Source: Xanthomonas hortorum pv. pelargonii (GTDB lineage Bacteria; Pseudomonadota; Gammaproteobacteria; Xanthomonadales; Xanthomonadaceae). From it: a stretch of DNA of 64,000 nucleotides. Below the pieces are notes generated by a model. The model did no database searches and had not been told where the DNA came from. It worked only from the letters and a program-made list of their open reading frames with translations. Positions within the stretch are counted from its first letter, which is position 1. Every line of letters starts with the position of its first letter. Both the position numbers and the translations under genes were made by a program. The DNA lies in the NCBI RefSeq assembly GCF_024499015.1, contig NZ_CP098604.1, positions 992,001 through 1,056,000 on the forward strand, read 5' to 3'. Below, piece after piece: positions 11,201 through 19,742 of this stretch.

Positions 11201-11960
11201 GCGTCGGGCCCACCGCGATGGACATCTGCTCGTTGCCGGCACGCCAGCACAGCTCGCCTGCACGGACGTACACACCGCCATCGGCCTGCCGGCCAAGCAT
11301 GCAGAGATGGGCAATCCCATCACATGCCGGTGGCAGCGGTACGGCTGCCCAGTGCCCGGACGCCTCCACACGATGCAGCTGGTTGGCACGCAGGGCGAAA
11401 CATTGCCCGTCGGCAGCCTGCCAGATACCGGTCAGCTGGCCGATCGGCGGATCGGCGAGCTGACTAGCGACCTGGTCGGCCGTCGGCATAGTACCGATGC
11501 GGCGCTCGACCGCCGGATGCACGGTAAGAGCTGCGATCAGCAAGCCGGGGATGGTGGTGAAGAACGCCTCGTTGCGTGGCATGCGCGAGTCGTCACGATC
11601 CGGCATGTAGCGCAACAGACGTCCACCGCCACCCAGATTGGATTCGCTGTGAACGACGGGCCGACGTGCCAGACACGCCTCCATCAAGCTCATGACATCG
11701 CCGTCTGCGGCAGCCGCGCCCTCGAGATGCATGCGAGCCCGCCGTCCACCATGCGATGAAACGTTCTGCACGTGGAGCGCAGCATTGGCGGTCTTACTGG
11801 ATGCCCTGCGCCCCGCCCGCGCAGGCAAGGCGCCCAGGATGTCGGCCGCAGTCTCGGGTGCAGGCCTACTCTGCGGTGAAGCCGTCGCTGGTTCTGCAGG
11901 CTCCAGCGTTGGCGTTTGTCGCGACTGACTCGAACGTGTGATCGAATCCGGTGAGGTCAT
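8298..11960 (-). CDS. xopAM: N-terminal 1220 residues of AvrE/DspE-family type III effector (XopAM), truncated by TGA
   Basis: AvrE-family effectors are very large T3SS-delivered proteins that form water/solute-permeable pores in plant membranes and cause apoplast water-soaking. The Ser/Pro/Thr-rich N-terminus (MTSPDSITRSSQSRQTPTLE) fits a type III secretion signal. Residues about 140-620 contain WD40/propeller-like repeats (LTGIWQAADGQCFALRANQL, QLGHLDGVLHYSPAPNQPWE). A helical middle follows, and the last 150 residues are a beta-barrel-like stretch (SAGGTYQHGVGAAVILSPST) ending ASLNVNLT before TGA. Restored through the stop, the product would be about 2049 residues, close to the family size. 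A perfect PIP box lies at 12455-12479. An in-frame TAG at 11985-11987 limits upstream extension, so ATG 11960 is the start. Confidence 0.82.
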   Translation of the reverse strand: MTSPDSITRSSQSRQTPTLEPAEPATASPQSRPAPETAADILGALPARAGRRASSKTANAALHVQNVSSHGGRRARMHLEGAAAADGDVMSLMEACLARRPVVHSESNLGGGGRLLRYMPDRDDSRMPRNEAFFTTIPGLLIAALTVHPAVERRIGTMPTADQVASQLADPPIGQLTGIWQAADGQCFALRANQLHRVEASGHWAAVPLPPACDGIAHLCMLGRQADGGVYVRAGELCWRAGNEQMSIAVGPTPEGAVLRFDADGRPCMLHAGVLRRCDDDQLGRVVELTRPVAGGPAFESTPAMPVDVLPLAHAAALVLDDKGRVYEADMRGSGPIVARRLTLPRSMGSEEGWAVTSMGLSTDHSVHLLLEHSDGRRISLQRPAGQAQFQPAFMLDRPLLLMRSEGLQMPADEAMQSRVVLDGHAQLGHLDGVLHYSPAPNQPWERLTLPGGAPLTGVVSLHSGPRGFVDRRPVFALLAAPFRLVELKLPGRTTWLAAHAAPSTPSGGPLAVVPDVVEVRCLPIARFDEDIAQAAVHADRSAVVMAASGRLIKVDADRSSGDMPALEGVVAIAVGLDDALYALSQPGDGSAHVHRLSHDHDRWEAFPVTLPQTSPLPSALRTTRTGQLQLRLGAQWHTVLPAMTGPDGARLPARVAAHASPDDVAVSGTQSGSNARVNRQQASRLRTPDHDAAVSTTLLGTTSTDPLSLRSNARVLVQGGRAQAAALVKVLTDVAGGTARAVAGWTGVGYAPTTQQRRLARFRTEAERVLSSALEMFDTLPVLAEARIAGAAGPHQPTALSQSQHERLTTLRKTTLAGLLRDLRKIGFREGVLAADFSMADGGCTQRASSTASYRAAELWRRARSAVMRTTVQNSDDMLPHLDRCIAALAGGASLHPQALTAMEHAQLAELREVSHRLKAAGVRLPIRNGRATDASSDPHALRSACLLAGLMEYNALLDVDDAAALEAADARHRQSGLRALAKLGLSSWQELEAFDDVVTTFREEVATPGSARQLQLLKSIGLSPGAAPDEMAARMIDVLQDLFNRSTFFTSRARSAELRGSLGSTQWMDINPVSVGMGGEAIHALGVERIGDSKDGDAGLVAFFVRHAKATASGTAGIRIDLRPGPGTGAHVYDADPARTLSATWGGAANLSAGGTYQHGVGAAVILSPSTIPEFARLLFDRHDDDTTKLLRAGVNEGAIGLDLFETNANASLNVNLT

Positions 11961-12418
11961 TTGAATAGCCCAAAGATCTGGATACTAGGCATCGGCATCT
12001 ACTGACGACGATCTCGCATTCTCTGCAACGCCCACGCGCGCCTATGCGGCAGGCGTGCGAATCCACGACGCCAGAAAATGCATGCGTCCGATCGCTAGCT
12101 GGAAATGCATTCGAACCGCTGCGATACCGAAGGTGCACAAGGCATCCGACCACTGAGGCGAAGCAGTGCTTACGTCCCCAGCTGCGCAAGCCGAGCGCAC
12201 AGTCACGCAGCGCGGTCCATCTAGACCATCGCGCGCGGTGTTTGCACGCGCACTGCTGGCCGAAACATAAGCATCGTGATCAATACAGACCGACGCCGGC
12301 ACCGTTGCATTTTCCACAATCAAGCACATACCCGTCTCCCTCCCAGAAGAGTTGGCACATCGCGCGGGCACATAGTGTCCTAAGCACCCTAGACACCCAG
12401 CTTGGGTTAGTCCCGATT
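11961..12418 (-). other. Long 5' leader of xopAM
   Basis: About 450 nt separate the HrpX-type promoter from the xopAM ATG. A 109-codon minus-strand frame (12042-12371) lies inside it but resembles no family I know and has no convincing ribosome site. The xopAM frame is closed upstream by TAG at 11985-11987. The leader is long for a HrpX-regulated gene. Confidence 0.5.
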
Positions 12419-12479
12419 ACTTTAGTTCGATTATGTCGGTGCGGAAATGCACATGCGAAACTCTGCGCGAGCTGGCGAA
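12419..12479 (-). promoter_or_regulatory. Perfect PIP box with -10 box, HrpX promoter of xopAM
   Basis: On the minus strand the sequence reads TTCGC-N15-TTCGC (12479 to 12455), and exactly 30 nt downstream TAAAGT (12424 to 12419) matches the YANNNT -10 box. This is the full consensus of HrpX-activated promoters in Xanthomonas (TTCGB-N15-TTCGB with a -10 box 30-32 nt downstream). It points at xopAM and lies just beyond the 3' end of the uvrA-like gene. Confidence 0.9.
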
Positions 12480-12491
12480 CCTTCTTGACAC

Positions 12492-15068
12492 TTAGACAGC
12501 GCGTTGTCGTCCAACTGCGACATCTATCATTAAACAGATCAGCGCCCCGAGAAAGGGAGCAGTCCGGCTGCCGCGATGCCGTGCAACCACATCAGGTGTA
12601 CCCGCCACCACAACATTGCCGCCCGCACCACCCGCGCCCGGCCCCATGTCCAGCACCCAGTCGCTGCTGGCGGCCACGCGCATATCGTGTTCGACCACGA
12701 TCACCGTATTGCCCGCCACCACCAGGCCTTGCAGCTGGCGCATCAAGGTGTCCACGTCGGCCGGATGCAAGCCGGTGGTCGGCTCGTCCAGCACATAGAC
12801 GGTGTCGCGCCGCTGCGCGCGTTGCAGTTCGGTGGCCAGCTTGATGCGCTGCGCCTCGCCACCGGAGAGTTCGGTGGCCGGCTGGCCGAGACGCAGATAG
12901 CCCAGTCCTACTTCGCGCAACACCTGCAACGGACGCAGCACGCTGGCGTCTTCGGCAAAGAATGTGGCGGCTTGGTCCACCGTCATTTCCAACACCTGCG
13001 CGATGCTGTGACCACGCAGTTCGATCTCCAGGGTCTTGGCGTTGTAGCGCGTGCCATGACAGGTGGGGCACGGTGCGTAGACGCTGGGCATGAACAGCAA
13101 TTCCACGTGCACCGAGCCTTCGCCTTCGCAGGTGGCGCAGCGGCCCTTGGCGACATTGAACGAAAACTGCCCCGGGTCGTAACGGCGGCGACGCGCGGCT
13201 GGCGTGGCGGCGAATAGCTTGCGTACCGGATCGAATAAGCCGGTGTAAGTGGCCAGATTCGAACGCGGTGTGCGGCCGATCGGTTTTTGGTCTACGCGCA
13301 CCAGACGACGCACCTGTTCGAGTCCACCGACGATTGCGCCACCCAGCGGCACCTGCGTGCCACGCTCCAGCGGATCCAGCGCCTCGTCTTCCTCTGCCTG
13401 CGTTTGCCCAAGATGGGCGGCCAGCAATTCCACCAGCGCCTGGCTCACCAACGACGACTTGCCCGAGCCGGACACGCCGGTGACGGTGGTGAACACGCCC
13501 AGCGGCAAGTCCACATCCAGTGCGCGCACATTGTTGCGGGTGATGCCGCGCAACTGCAGCCACCCGGTGGCTGCGCGCGCATGGCTGTGCACCTGCGGCG
13601 GCGTGCCGAACAGATAGCGCCGCGTGGACGAGGCGTCCACCTGTTCCAGTCCCGCAGGCGGGCCGCTGTAGAGCACCTGCCCGCCATGCACGCCGGCAGC
13701 CGGGCCCACGTCCACGATCCAGTCGGCATGGCGGATCACATCCACCTCGTGTTCGACCACGAAAACCGAATTACCCGCAGCCTTGAGCTGATCCAGCGCA
13801 CCCAGCAATGCCTGCGCATCGGCCGGATGCAGGCCTGCCGAGGGCTCGTCCATCACATACACCACGCCGAACAATTGCGAGCGGATCTGCGTGGCCAGCC
13901 GCAGCCGTTGCAGCTCGCCTGGCGACAGCGTGGGCGTGCTGCGCTCCAGGCTGAGATAGCCCAGGCCCAGTGCCTGCACCACGGCGATCCGCGCGCGTAG
14001 ATCGGCAGCGATGCGTTGCGCGGCGATCGCTTGCTCGGGATGTGTGTCGGCCTGCGTGCGCGCGTTATTCCGCTTGCGCTTGCCAGCATCGCCCTCGGCA
14101 GCCGGGCGCAACAACTCGGCCACTTCATCCAGTGGCCTGCGCGACAGCTCGCCGATATCCAGCCCAGCAAAGGTCACCGACAACGCCTCGCGCCGTAGCC
14201 GCTTGCCATCGCACTGCGGGCACTGCGTGCTGATCAGATACTGCGCCACGCGCTTTTTCATCTGCGCGCTTTGGGTGGTGGCGAAGGTGTGCAGCACATA
14301 GCGCCGCGCACTGGTGAAGGTGCCCATGTAACTGGGTTCTTCCTTGCGGCGCAGCGCGCGCTTGACCTCGTCCAGGCTGTAGCCGGCATACACCGGCACC
14401 ACCGGTTGCTCGTCGGTGTAGAGAATCCAGTCGCGGGTTTTCTTCGGCAGCGTGTGCCACGGCACGTCGACGTCGTGGCCCAGCGTGGTGAGGATATCGC
14501 GCTGGTTCTGTCCATGCCAGGCACCGGGCCAGGCGGCCACTGCGCGATCGCGGATGCTCAGTGTGCGATCCAGCACCATGGTCGCTTCGGTGGCGTCGTA
14601 GATGCGCCCCAGGCCATGACAGGTGGGGCATGCACCGGCGGGGGTATTGGGCGAAAATCCGTCCGCATAGATGATCTCCTGCCCCGGCGGATACGTGCCT
14701 GCACGCGAATACAGCATGCGCAAGGAATTGGAGATGGTGGTGACGCTGCCCACCGACGAGCGCGCACTCGGTGCGCCGCGCGCCTGCTGCAAGGCCACTG
14801 CCGGCGGCAGGCCTTCGATGGAATCCACTTCCGGCACGCCAACCTGGTCGATCAGGCGCCGCGCATACGGCGAAATGGAATCCAGATAGCGACGTTGCGC
14901 CTCGGCAAAAATGGTGCCGAACGCCAGCGACGACTTGCCCGAGCCGGACACTCCGGTGAACACCACCAGCGCATCGCGCGGGATGTCCACGTCCACGTTC
15001 TTGAGGTTGTGCTCGCGCGCACCGCGCACACGCACCAGGCCAGAGGACGACGAGATTGCGTTGGACAT
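12492..15068 (-). CDS. UvrA-like ABC-type excinuclease ATPase (class II UvrA paralog)
   Basis: The 858-residue protein has two ABC ATPase modules as in UvrA, with Walker [14 protein letters not shown] near residue 40 and a second [13 protein letters not shown]. The zinc-finger pairs are [32 protein letters not shown] and [10 protein letters not shown]. The signature motif [15 protein letters not shown] is intact in the second half, while the first reads [15 protein letters not shown]. It is shorter than housekeeping UvrA (about 940 residues), as in UvrA2/DrrC-type paralogs linked to tolerance of DNA-damaging compounds rather than core excision repair. I choose ATG 15068 over the upstream TTG at 15092. 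Confidence 0.88.
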   Translation of the reverse strand: MSNAISSSSGLVRVRGAREHNLKNVDVDIPRDALVVFTGVSGSGKSSLAFGTIFAEAQRRYLDSISPYARRLIDQVGVPEVDSIEGLPPAVALQQARGAPSARSSVGSVTTISNSLRMLYSRAGTYPPGQEIIYADGFSPNTPAGACPTCHGLGRIYDATEATMVLDRTLSIRDRAVAAWPGAWHGQNQRDILTTLGHDVDVPWHTLPKKTRDWILYTDEQPVVPVYAGYSLDEVKRALRRKEEPSYMGTFTSARRYVLHTFATTQSAQMKKRVAQYLISTQCPQCDGKRLRREALSVTFAGLDIGELSRRPLDEVAELLRPAAEGDAGKRKRNNARTQADTHPEQAIAAQRIAADLRARIAVVQALGLGYLSLERSTPTLSPGELQRLRLATQIRSQLFGVVYVMDEPSAGLHPADAQALLGALDQLKAAGNSVFVVEHEVDVIRHADWIVDVGPAAGVHGGQVLYSGPPAGLEQVDASSTRRYLFGTPPQVHSHARAATGWLQLRGITRNNVRALDVDLPLGVFTTVTGVSGSGKSSLVSQALVELLAAHLGQTQAEEDEALDPLERGTQVPLGGAIVGGLEQVRRLVRVDQKPIGRTPRSNLATYTGLFDPVRKLFAATPAARRRRYDPGQFSFNVAKGRCATCEGEGSVHVELLFMPSVYAPCPTCHGTRYNAKTLEIELRGHSIAQVLEMTVDQAATFFAEDASVLRPLQVLREVGLGYLRLGQPATELSGGEAQRIKLATELQRAQRRDTVYVLDEPTTGLHPADVDTLMRQLQGLVVAGNTVIVVEHDMRVAASSDWVLDMGPGAGGAGGNVVVAGTPDVVARHRGSRTAPFLGALICLMIDVAVGRQRAV

Positions 15069-15205
15069 GACCACCAGACCGACGTTCGACAACGCACTAG
15101 CCTAGCGCGGCGCGCATGCAGCCGATGTCGTCGTCGCATCGTTTAGGTGCAGTCGATTGCTTTAGGTCAACAGTCAACAGCCTGGTCGGTCGAGGGCGCG
15201 GTGCC

Positions 15206-15296
15206 CTCGCCGCTCGCGGGACACGCCGCAAGTACGTCCTTGTAAGCTCGGTGGCGGCATCCATGCCGCCACACGGTCCCGCAATCGGCGAGGACA
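15206..15296. repeat. Imperfect inverted-repeat element
   Basis: A GC-rich intergenic palindromic element containing GGTGGCGGCATCCATGCCG, with an outer pair CGGGACACGCC and ACGGTCCCG. It carries the inverse complement of the GGCGTGTCCCGCG core found in the tandem repeats at 15501-15777, so it belongs to the same family in the other orientation. Confidence 0.6.
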
Positions 15297-15441
15297 CCGC
15301 ACCAGAAAGTGAGCCGGCTACTTTGTTGAAAGCCTGCCTGTTGATCTCGTTGTGTTGCGCAGCTGATCGGACGCGCAGTTATCTAGACAGCGCATGTCAT
15401 GCCTTGCTTGCAACCATGCATACCGACCATCTCCACTGGTC

Positions 15442-15541
15442 CTTGCCCGCCCACCGTCGCGGGACCTTACGCGGCATGGATGCCGCGTAAGAGCCTACAC
15501 GGACGTACTTGCGGCGTGTCCCGCGATGGTGGGCGGGCAAG
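15442..15541. repeat. Large inverted repeat
   Basis: CTTGCCCGCCCACCGTCGCG (from 15442) pairs with CGCGATGGTGGGCGGGCAAG (to 15541) with one mismatch. An internal palindrome, TTACGCGGCAT / ATGCCGCGTAA, lies between them. The right arm is also the start of the 97-bp tandem repeats. Confidence 0.75.
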
Positions 15542-15777
15542 GGCCCTGCAGCAAACTCGCAGATCAGCCGCGAACCAACGTGCCGATGACACTACAAGGA
15601 CTTACTTGCGGCGTGTCCCGCGATGGTGGGCGGGCAAGGGCCCTGCAACAAACCCGCAGATCAGCCGCGAACCAACGTGCCGATGACGCTACAAGGACGT
15701 ACTTGCGGCGTGTCCCGCGACGGTGGGCGGGCAAGGGCCCTGCAACAAACCCGCAAATCAGCCGCTCCACAACGCGA
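15501..15777. repeat. 97-bp tandem repeat, about 2.9 copies
   Basis: Units start at 15501, 15598 and 15695, each opening GGACGTACTTGCGGCGTGTC (the second has a C-to-T change) and ending at the next unit after about 97 bp. The copies are nearly identical; the last is cut short at the end of the HD-domain gene. Near identity indicates recent amplification. Confidence 0.85.
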
Positions 15778-16416
15778 TCACCCCAACGCATGCGCCGGCA
15801 CCGGCTGCTCGCCGGTATCGGCCAATGCCTGCATGCGCGCCACCACGCCACTGAACAACCGCGCAGTGGCGGCATCGCGCGTGCGAAAGATGGCTTCCAG
15901 CTCGCCGTAGTACCACAGCGTGCCCTCGCGCCCGGCGGTGAACACGTTGAAGATGTCCTGGCCCACGGCGGGGTTTTCCAGGTCCTGCACGATGGTGCGC
16001 GCGTTATAGAGCTTGTCGCAGCCCGATACCAATAGCGCGCGCTCCGGCGTCTTGCGCAAGTGGTCCAGGTAGGCCAACTTGCGCTCGCGCCAATCGCGTT
16101 TGCGTGCGCGCTCGGTGTTGTCCACTTCGGCCTTGTCTTCGGCAGTGGCGTCGGTACACGCCATCACGATGTCGGCCACGGTATCGCCGAACTGCGCGCG
16201 GATCGAGGCCTCATGGCCGCCGCCGCAGTCTTCCACCACATCGTGCAACAGCCCGGCAATGGCCTGCTCCTCATCGCCGCCGCATTCCAGCACCAGCGTG
16301 GACACGCCCAGCAAATGGCTCAGATACGGAATTTGCGTGCCCTTGCGCAGCTGCCCGGCATGGGCGATGCGCGCGTAATCCACAGCCAGGGCGTAACGTT
16401 CGGTGAGAGCGGTCAT
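15778..16416 (-). CDS. HD-domain phosphohydrolase (RelA/SpoT-type HD)
   Basis: The 212-residue protein begins with YALAVDYARIAHAGQLRKGT and PYLSHLLGV, the usual start of the HD domain of SpoT-like hydrolases. The metal-binding HD pair lies in AIAGLLHDVVED. Further conserved Asp residues follow in VSGCDKLYNAR. No synthetase, TGS or ACT domain is present, so it resembles a stand-alone small HD hydrolase; some relatives hydrolyse (p)ppGpp. The substrate here is not established. The 3' end runs into the tandem repeat array. Confidence 0.85.
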   Translation of the reverse strand: MTALTERYALAVDYARIAHAGQLRKGTQIPYLSHLLGVSTLVLECGGDEEQAIAGLLHDVVEDCGGGHEASIRAQFGDTVADIVMACTDATAEDKAEVDNTERARKRDWRERKLAYLDHLRKTPERALLVSGCDKLYNARTIVQDLENPAVGQDIFNVFTAGREGTLWYYGELEAIFRTRDAATARLFSGVVARMQALADTGEQPVPAHALG

Positions 16417-16562
16417 GGGGCGTCCGATGCGAGCGATGGCGCATTATCGCCGAGCTCGCCCAGACGCAGGGTGAGGACGCCGCGATGATGCGTGCAGGCT
16501 CAATGACACGCTGTTGCGGTCGATAAGGCTAGAGTTTCCCCACGCCGCACGATTGCTCAGCC

Positions 16563-17309
16563 ATGCCGACCCTTCCCGTTTGCAACGCCTGCCGCGATGG
16601 CCAGGACTTCCCCACCGCCATCACCATGGCGTTCCAGCCCATCGTCGATGTGTCCACCCGCACGGTCTATGCCGGCGAAGCGCTGGTGCGTGGCATCAAC
16701 GGCGAATCGGCCGGCAGCATCCTGGCCGCAGTGGATGAGCGCAACCGCTACGCCTTCGATCAGGCCTGCCGCATCAAGGCGATCGAATGCGCCGCGCAGA
16801 CCGCGCTGCCGGCCTTGTTGTCGATCAACTTCATGCCCAATGCGGTCTACAACCCCGAGCACTGCCTGCGCGCCACGCTCTCGGCCACCGAGCAATACGG
16901 CTGGCCGCTGGACGCCATCATCTTCGAGGTCAGCGAACAGGAACACCTGGCCGAGCCGGCGCATCTGCTCGACATCATGCGCACCTATCAAGCGCGCGGC
17001 CTGAAGACCGCCATCGACGACTTCGGCGCCGGCTATTCCGGCCTCGGCCTGCTCGCAGACTTCCAACCGGATCTGCTCAAGCTGGACATCGCGTTGGTGC
17101 GCGGCATCGACGCCGACCGCAGCCGCCAGACCATCGTCCGCCACACCACCCGCATGTGCGAAGAACTCGGCATCGCGGTGATTGCCGAAGGCATCGAACA
17201 CCCCGACGAATACCGCGCCCTGCGCGATATGGGCATCCACCTGCAACAAGGCTATCTGTTCGCCCGCCCGCAGATTGGTGTGTTGCCGCAGGTGCATTGG
17301 CCGGAGTGA
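16563..17309 (+). CDS. Stand-alone EAL-domain cyclic-di-GMP phosphodiesterase
   Basis: The 248-residue protein consists of an EAL domain only, with a short Cys-containing N-terminus (CNACRDG). The catalytic signatures are present: EALVRG, the Asn in SINFMPNA, FEVSEQE, DDFGAGYSGLGLL, LKLDIALVRG, IAEGIE and QQGYLFARP. It is therefore likely to linearise c-di-GMP to pGpG, lowering c-di-GMP levels that control motility, biofilm and virulence. No sensory or GGDEF domain is attached. It is a single gene, and the regulation is not visible. Confidence 0.9.
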   Translation: MPTLPVCNACRDGQDFPTAITMAFQPIVDVSTRTVYAGEALVRGINGESAGSILAAVDERNRYAFDQACRIKAIECAAQTALPALLSINFMPNAVYNPEHCLRATLSATEQYGWPLDAIIFEVSEQEHLAEPAHLLDIMRTYQARGLKTAIDDFGAGYSGLGLLADFQPDLLKLDIALVRGIDADRSRQTIVRHTTRMCEELGIAVIAEGIEHPDEYRALRDMGIHLQQGYLFARPQIGVLPQVHWPE

Positions 17310-17430
17310 TTCGCATGTGTGCGAGTGAAGCAAGCGAACCAGCACGCACCCCATCAGCGGGTGCCACTAGCAATCAGCAACGCACAACGTCCCAACAGGA
17401 AAGAAATTAAACGCACGGAATCCGCCGTTG

Positions 17431-17468
17431 CGATTCCCGATTCCCGATTCCCCAATCCCGATTCCCGG
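17431..17468. repeat. Short GATTCCCGATTCCC-type repeat
   Basis: Four near-tandem copies of a 7-8 bp unit ATTCCCG(A/G) in the gap after the EAL gene. Similar runs are common in Xanthomonas intergenic regions. Confidence 0.7.
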
Positions 17469-17517
17469 CGGCGCCCCAGCCCTCATCAACGCCCCCGATC
17501 AATACCCCGCGCCGCCA

Positions 17518-17823
17518 TCACACATACCGCGGAATCGGCCCCAGCTGCGGCGTCTGATCCGGCAACGCCACTTCCACCTCGTCCACATAGCACCAGCCCC
17601 ACCCTTCGGGCGGGTCGTAGCCTTCGATGATGGGGTGGTGTGTGGCGCGGTAATGCGCAGTGGCGTGTTTGTGCGGCGAATCATCGCAGCAGCCCACATG
17701 GCCGCAACTGCGGCACAGGCGCAGATGCACCCAGGGGCTGTCGATTGCCAGGCAGTCTTCGCAGCCACGCGCGCTCGGCGTGACGCCGGCAATCTGCCCG
17801 GTATGCGTGCATGGATCACTCAT
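17518..17823 (-). CDS. UBP-type zinc finger protein
   Basis: A 101-residue protein with the zinc-binding pattern of UBP/ZnF-UBP domains: C5 and H7 near the start, C21-x2-C24, C37-x2-C40, C45/C46, and the His-rich segment H51, H53, H57 and H61-H62. Bacterial proteins of this family are small single-domain zinc proteins of unknown role. Its ATG overlaps the stop of the upstream flavoprotein gene by ATGA (17820-17823), so the two are translationally coupled and probably act together. Confidence 0.85.
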   Translation of the reverse strand: MSDPCTHTGQIAGVTPSARGCEDCLAIDSPWVHLRLCRSCGHVGCCDDSPHKHATAHYRATHHPIIEGYDPPEGWGWCYVDEVEVALPDQTPQLGPIPRYV

Positions 17824-19529
17824 GATGTGGCGGACTCCTGGGTGGCAGTGGCAAGTTCGGACTCGGGCACCGGGTTGGCCTGGTGCGCAAGGTACTGGTG
17901 AATCTGCGCCACCACTGCAGCGCCCTCGCCCACTGCGGCCGCCACACGCTTGACCGAGCCGGCGCGCACATCGCCGATGGCGAACACGCCCGGGCGATTG
18001 GTTTCCAGCGGCAGGCACGCCGGCACACCATCGCCGCGCGTGGTGCCGGTGATGACGAATCCGCGTGCATCGGTCTCCACGCACTGCTGCAACCAACCGG
18101 TGTTGGGGTCGGCACCGACGAACAGAAACAGATGCCGCAGTTCCACATGCGTGGTCTGCCCGTCCGCGCGCGTGCGCAACACCGCCGCCTGCAGACCGCG
18201 CTCCGGGTCGCCTTCCAGTGCGGACACTTCGGTGCCGGTATGCAGCTGCACATTCGGCAGCGCCGCGATGCGTTCGATCAGGTATTGCGACATCGACGAT
18301 TCCAGGCCTTCGCCTCGAATGATCAGGTGCAATTGCTTCACCCGCGGTGCCAGAAACGCCACCGCCTGGCCGGCCGAATTGCCACCGCCCACCAGCGCCA
18401 CCACCCCGCCCTCGCACAGCCGCGCTTCCACCGGCGAGGCCCAGTACGACACCCCGTGGCCTTCGAAACGGTCCAGCCCTTCGATCTCCGGGCGCCGGTA
18501 ACGCGCACCCGAGGCGATCACCACGGTGCTGGCCAGCAGCTGTTTGCCATCGGCAAGATCCAGCTTCAGCGCACCGTCTTCGCGCCCGCATTCCAGCGTG
18601 CCGGCCTCGATCGGGATCGCCAGTTCGGCGCCGAATTTCAGCGCCTGGTTATAGGCGCGCCCGGCCAGGGCCTGGCCGGAAATCCCGGTTGGAAAACCCA
18701 GATAATTTTCGATGCGTGCCGAGGCACCGGCCTGCCCGCCGATGGCACGCTGGTCCAGCACCATCACCGACAGGCCTTCGGAGGCGGCATACACCGCGGT
18801 GGCCAGACCGGCCGGCCCGGCGCCGACAATCGCCACGTCGTAGCGCTTGTCCGGGTCGATCTCCGGGGTCATGCCCAGGCAATGCGCGGCTTCGGTATCG
18901 CTGGGCTGGCGCAACACGCGGCCGCTGGGGCACACCATCACCGGCAAATCGTGTTCCTGGATGCCCAACCGCTCGACCAACGCGCGGCCTTCCTCATCGG
19001 AGACATCCATCACCGTGTTCGGGTAGCCATTGCGGGTCAAAAAGCCCTGCAAACGGGTCAGATGCGGGTCGTCCGGCTCGCCGATCAACACCGACCCCGA
19101 GGCATCGCCTTCGATCAAACCCACGCGGCGCAGGATCAACGCGCGCATCACCACCTCGCCCACTTCCGCCGAGCTGATCAATAAGGCGCGCAAATGTGCG
19201 GTGTCGAAGGGCAATGCCAGGCAACCTTCCGGCCCGGCGCGTCCGCCGGCCAGCGACGCGCGCCCGGCCAGTTGGCTGACCTCACCGGTGAACTGGCCGG
19301 GCGTATGCAAGGTGATGGGCTTTTCGTTGCCCAACCCGTCGCGGCGCACCACCTCGATGGCGCCTTGCAGCACCACCCACACCGGCGCATGCGCATCGCC
19401 GACCTCGAACACGGTCTCGCCCGCATCGAAACGCTGTGCCGGCCCGCTGGCAAAACGCCGCGTGATCGCCAATTGGCCCGAGTCCAGCTCGGGAAACATC
19501 TGATGGTGGCGGGTATCGGCCAGGGACAT
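17820..19529 (-). CDS. Cyclic-nucleotide-binding-domain thioredoxin reductase-like flavoprotein without CXXC
   Basis: The protein has about 569 residues. The N-terminal 130 residues form a cNMP-binding (CRP-like) domain (FDAGETVFEVGDAHAPVWVV). A middle segment of about residues 140-220 resembles a thioredoxin-like fold. The C-terminal half is a class II pyridine nucleotide-disulfide oxidoreductase with FAD motif VAIVGAGPAGLATAVYAA, NADPH motif VALVGGGNSAGQAVAFLA and terminal GVFAIGDVRAG. The redox CXXC of true thioredoxin reductases is replaced by SYWASPVEARLC. It therefore should not reduce thioredoxin in the usual way and may act as an NADPH-dependent flavoprotein sensor. I use ATG 19529 rather than TTG 19589. 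Confidence 0.88.
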   Translation of the reverse strand: MSLADTRHHQMFPELDSGQLAITRRFASGPAQRFDAGETVFEVGDAHAPVWVVLQGAIEVVRRDGLGNEKPITLHTPGQFTGEVSQLAGRASLAGGRAGPEGCLALPFDTAHLRALLISSAEVGEVVMRALILRRVGLIEGDASGSVLIGEPDDPHLTRLQGFLTRNGYPNTVMDVSDEEGRALVERLGIQEHDLPVMVCPSGRVLRQPSDTEAAHCLGMTPEIDPDKRYDVAIVGAGPAGLATAVYAASEGLSVMVLDQRAIGGQAGASARIENYLGFPTGISGQALAGRAYNQALKFGAELAIPIEAGTLECGREDGALKLDLADGKQLLASTVVIASGARYRRPEIEGLDRFEGHGVSYWASPVEARLCEGGVVALVGGGNSAGQAVAFLAPRVKQLHLIIRGEGLESSMSQYLIERIAALPNVQLHTGTEVSALEGDPERGLQAAVLRTRADGQTTHVELRHLFLFVGADPNTGWLQQCVETDARGFVITGTTRGDGVPACLPLETNRPGVFAIGDVRAGSVKRVAAAVGEGAAVVAQIHQYLAHQANPVPESELATATQESATS

Positions 19530-19742
19530 GGGATGGCGACGCTGAGGGGGACTGCACGCAAGCATGGCCAGCCGTGAGGGCGATGGCAATCACCCGAATG
19601 CGCAAGACCGGCGATGACACGCAGCACACGGGCACGCGAACAAAAGCTGCTGCTGTGCAAGGACATGTGCAGCGTTTGCGGAGGAACCGGGCCAGCGGCG
19701 TGCTACCGAACTCAACGCAGCAATCAACCGCAACCGTGCGCA

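Noticed and set aside
12057..12162. Several NCGAA pentamers upstream of xopAM as closer PIP half-sites.
   Set aside because: Spacings are 11, 26 and 49 nt, none 15 or 16.
12042..12371. 109-codon minus-strand frame in the xopAM leader, considered as a chaperone or small effector.
   Set aside because: No ribosome site, no helical/acidic chaperone character and no recognisable family; kept only as a possibility within the leader.
15501..15777. Repeats considered as a CRISPR array.
   Set aside because: Units are 97 bp and nearly identical throughout, with no repeat/spacer alternation and no cas genes.
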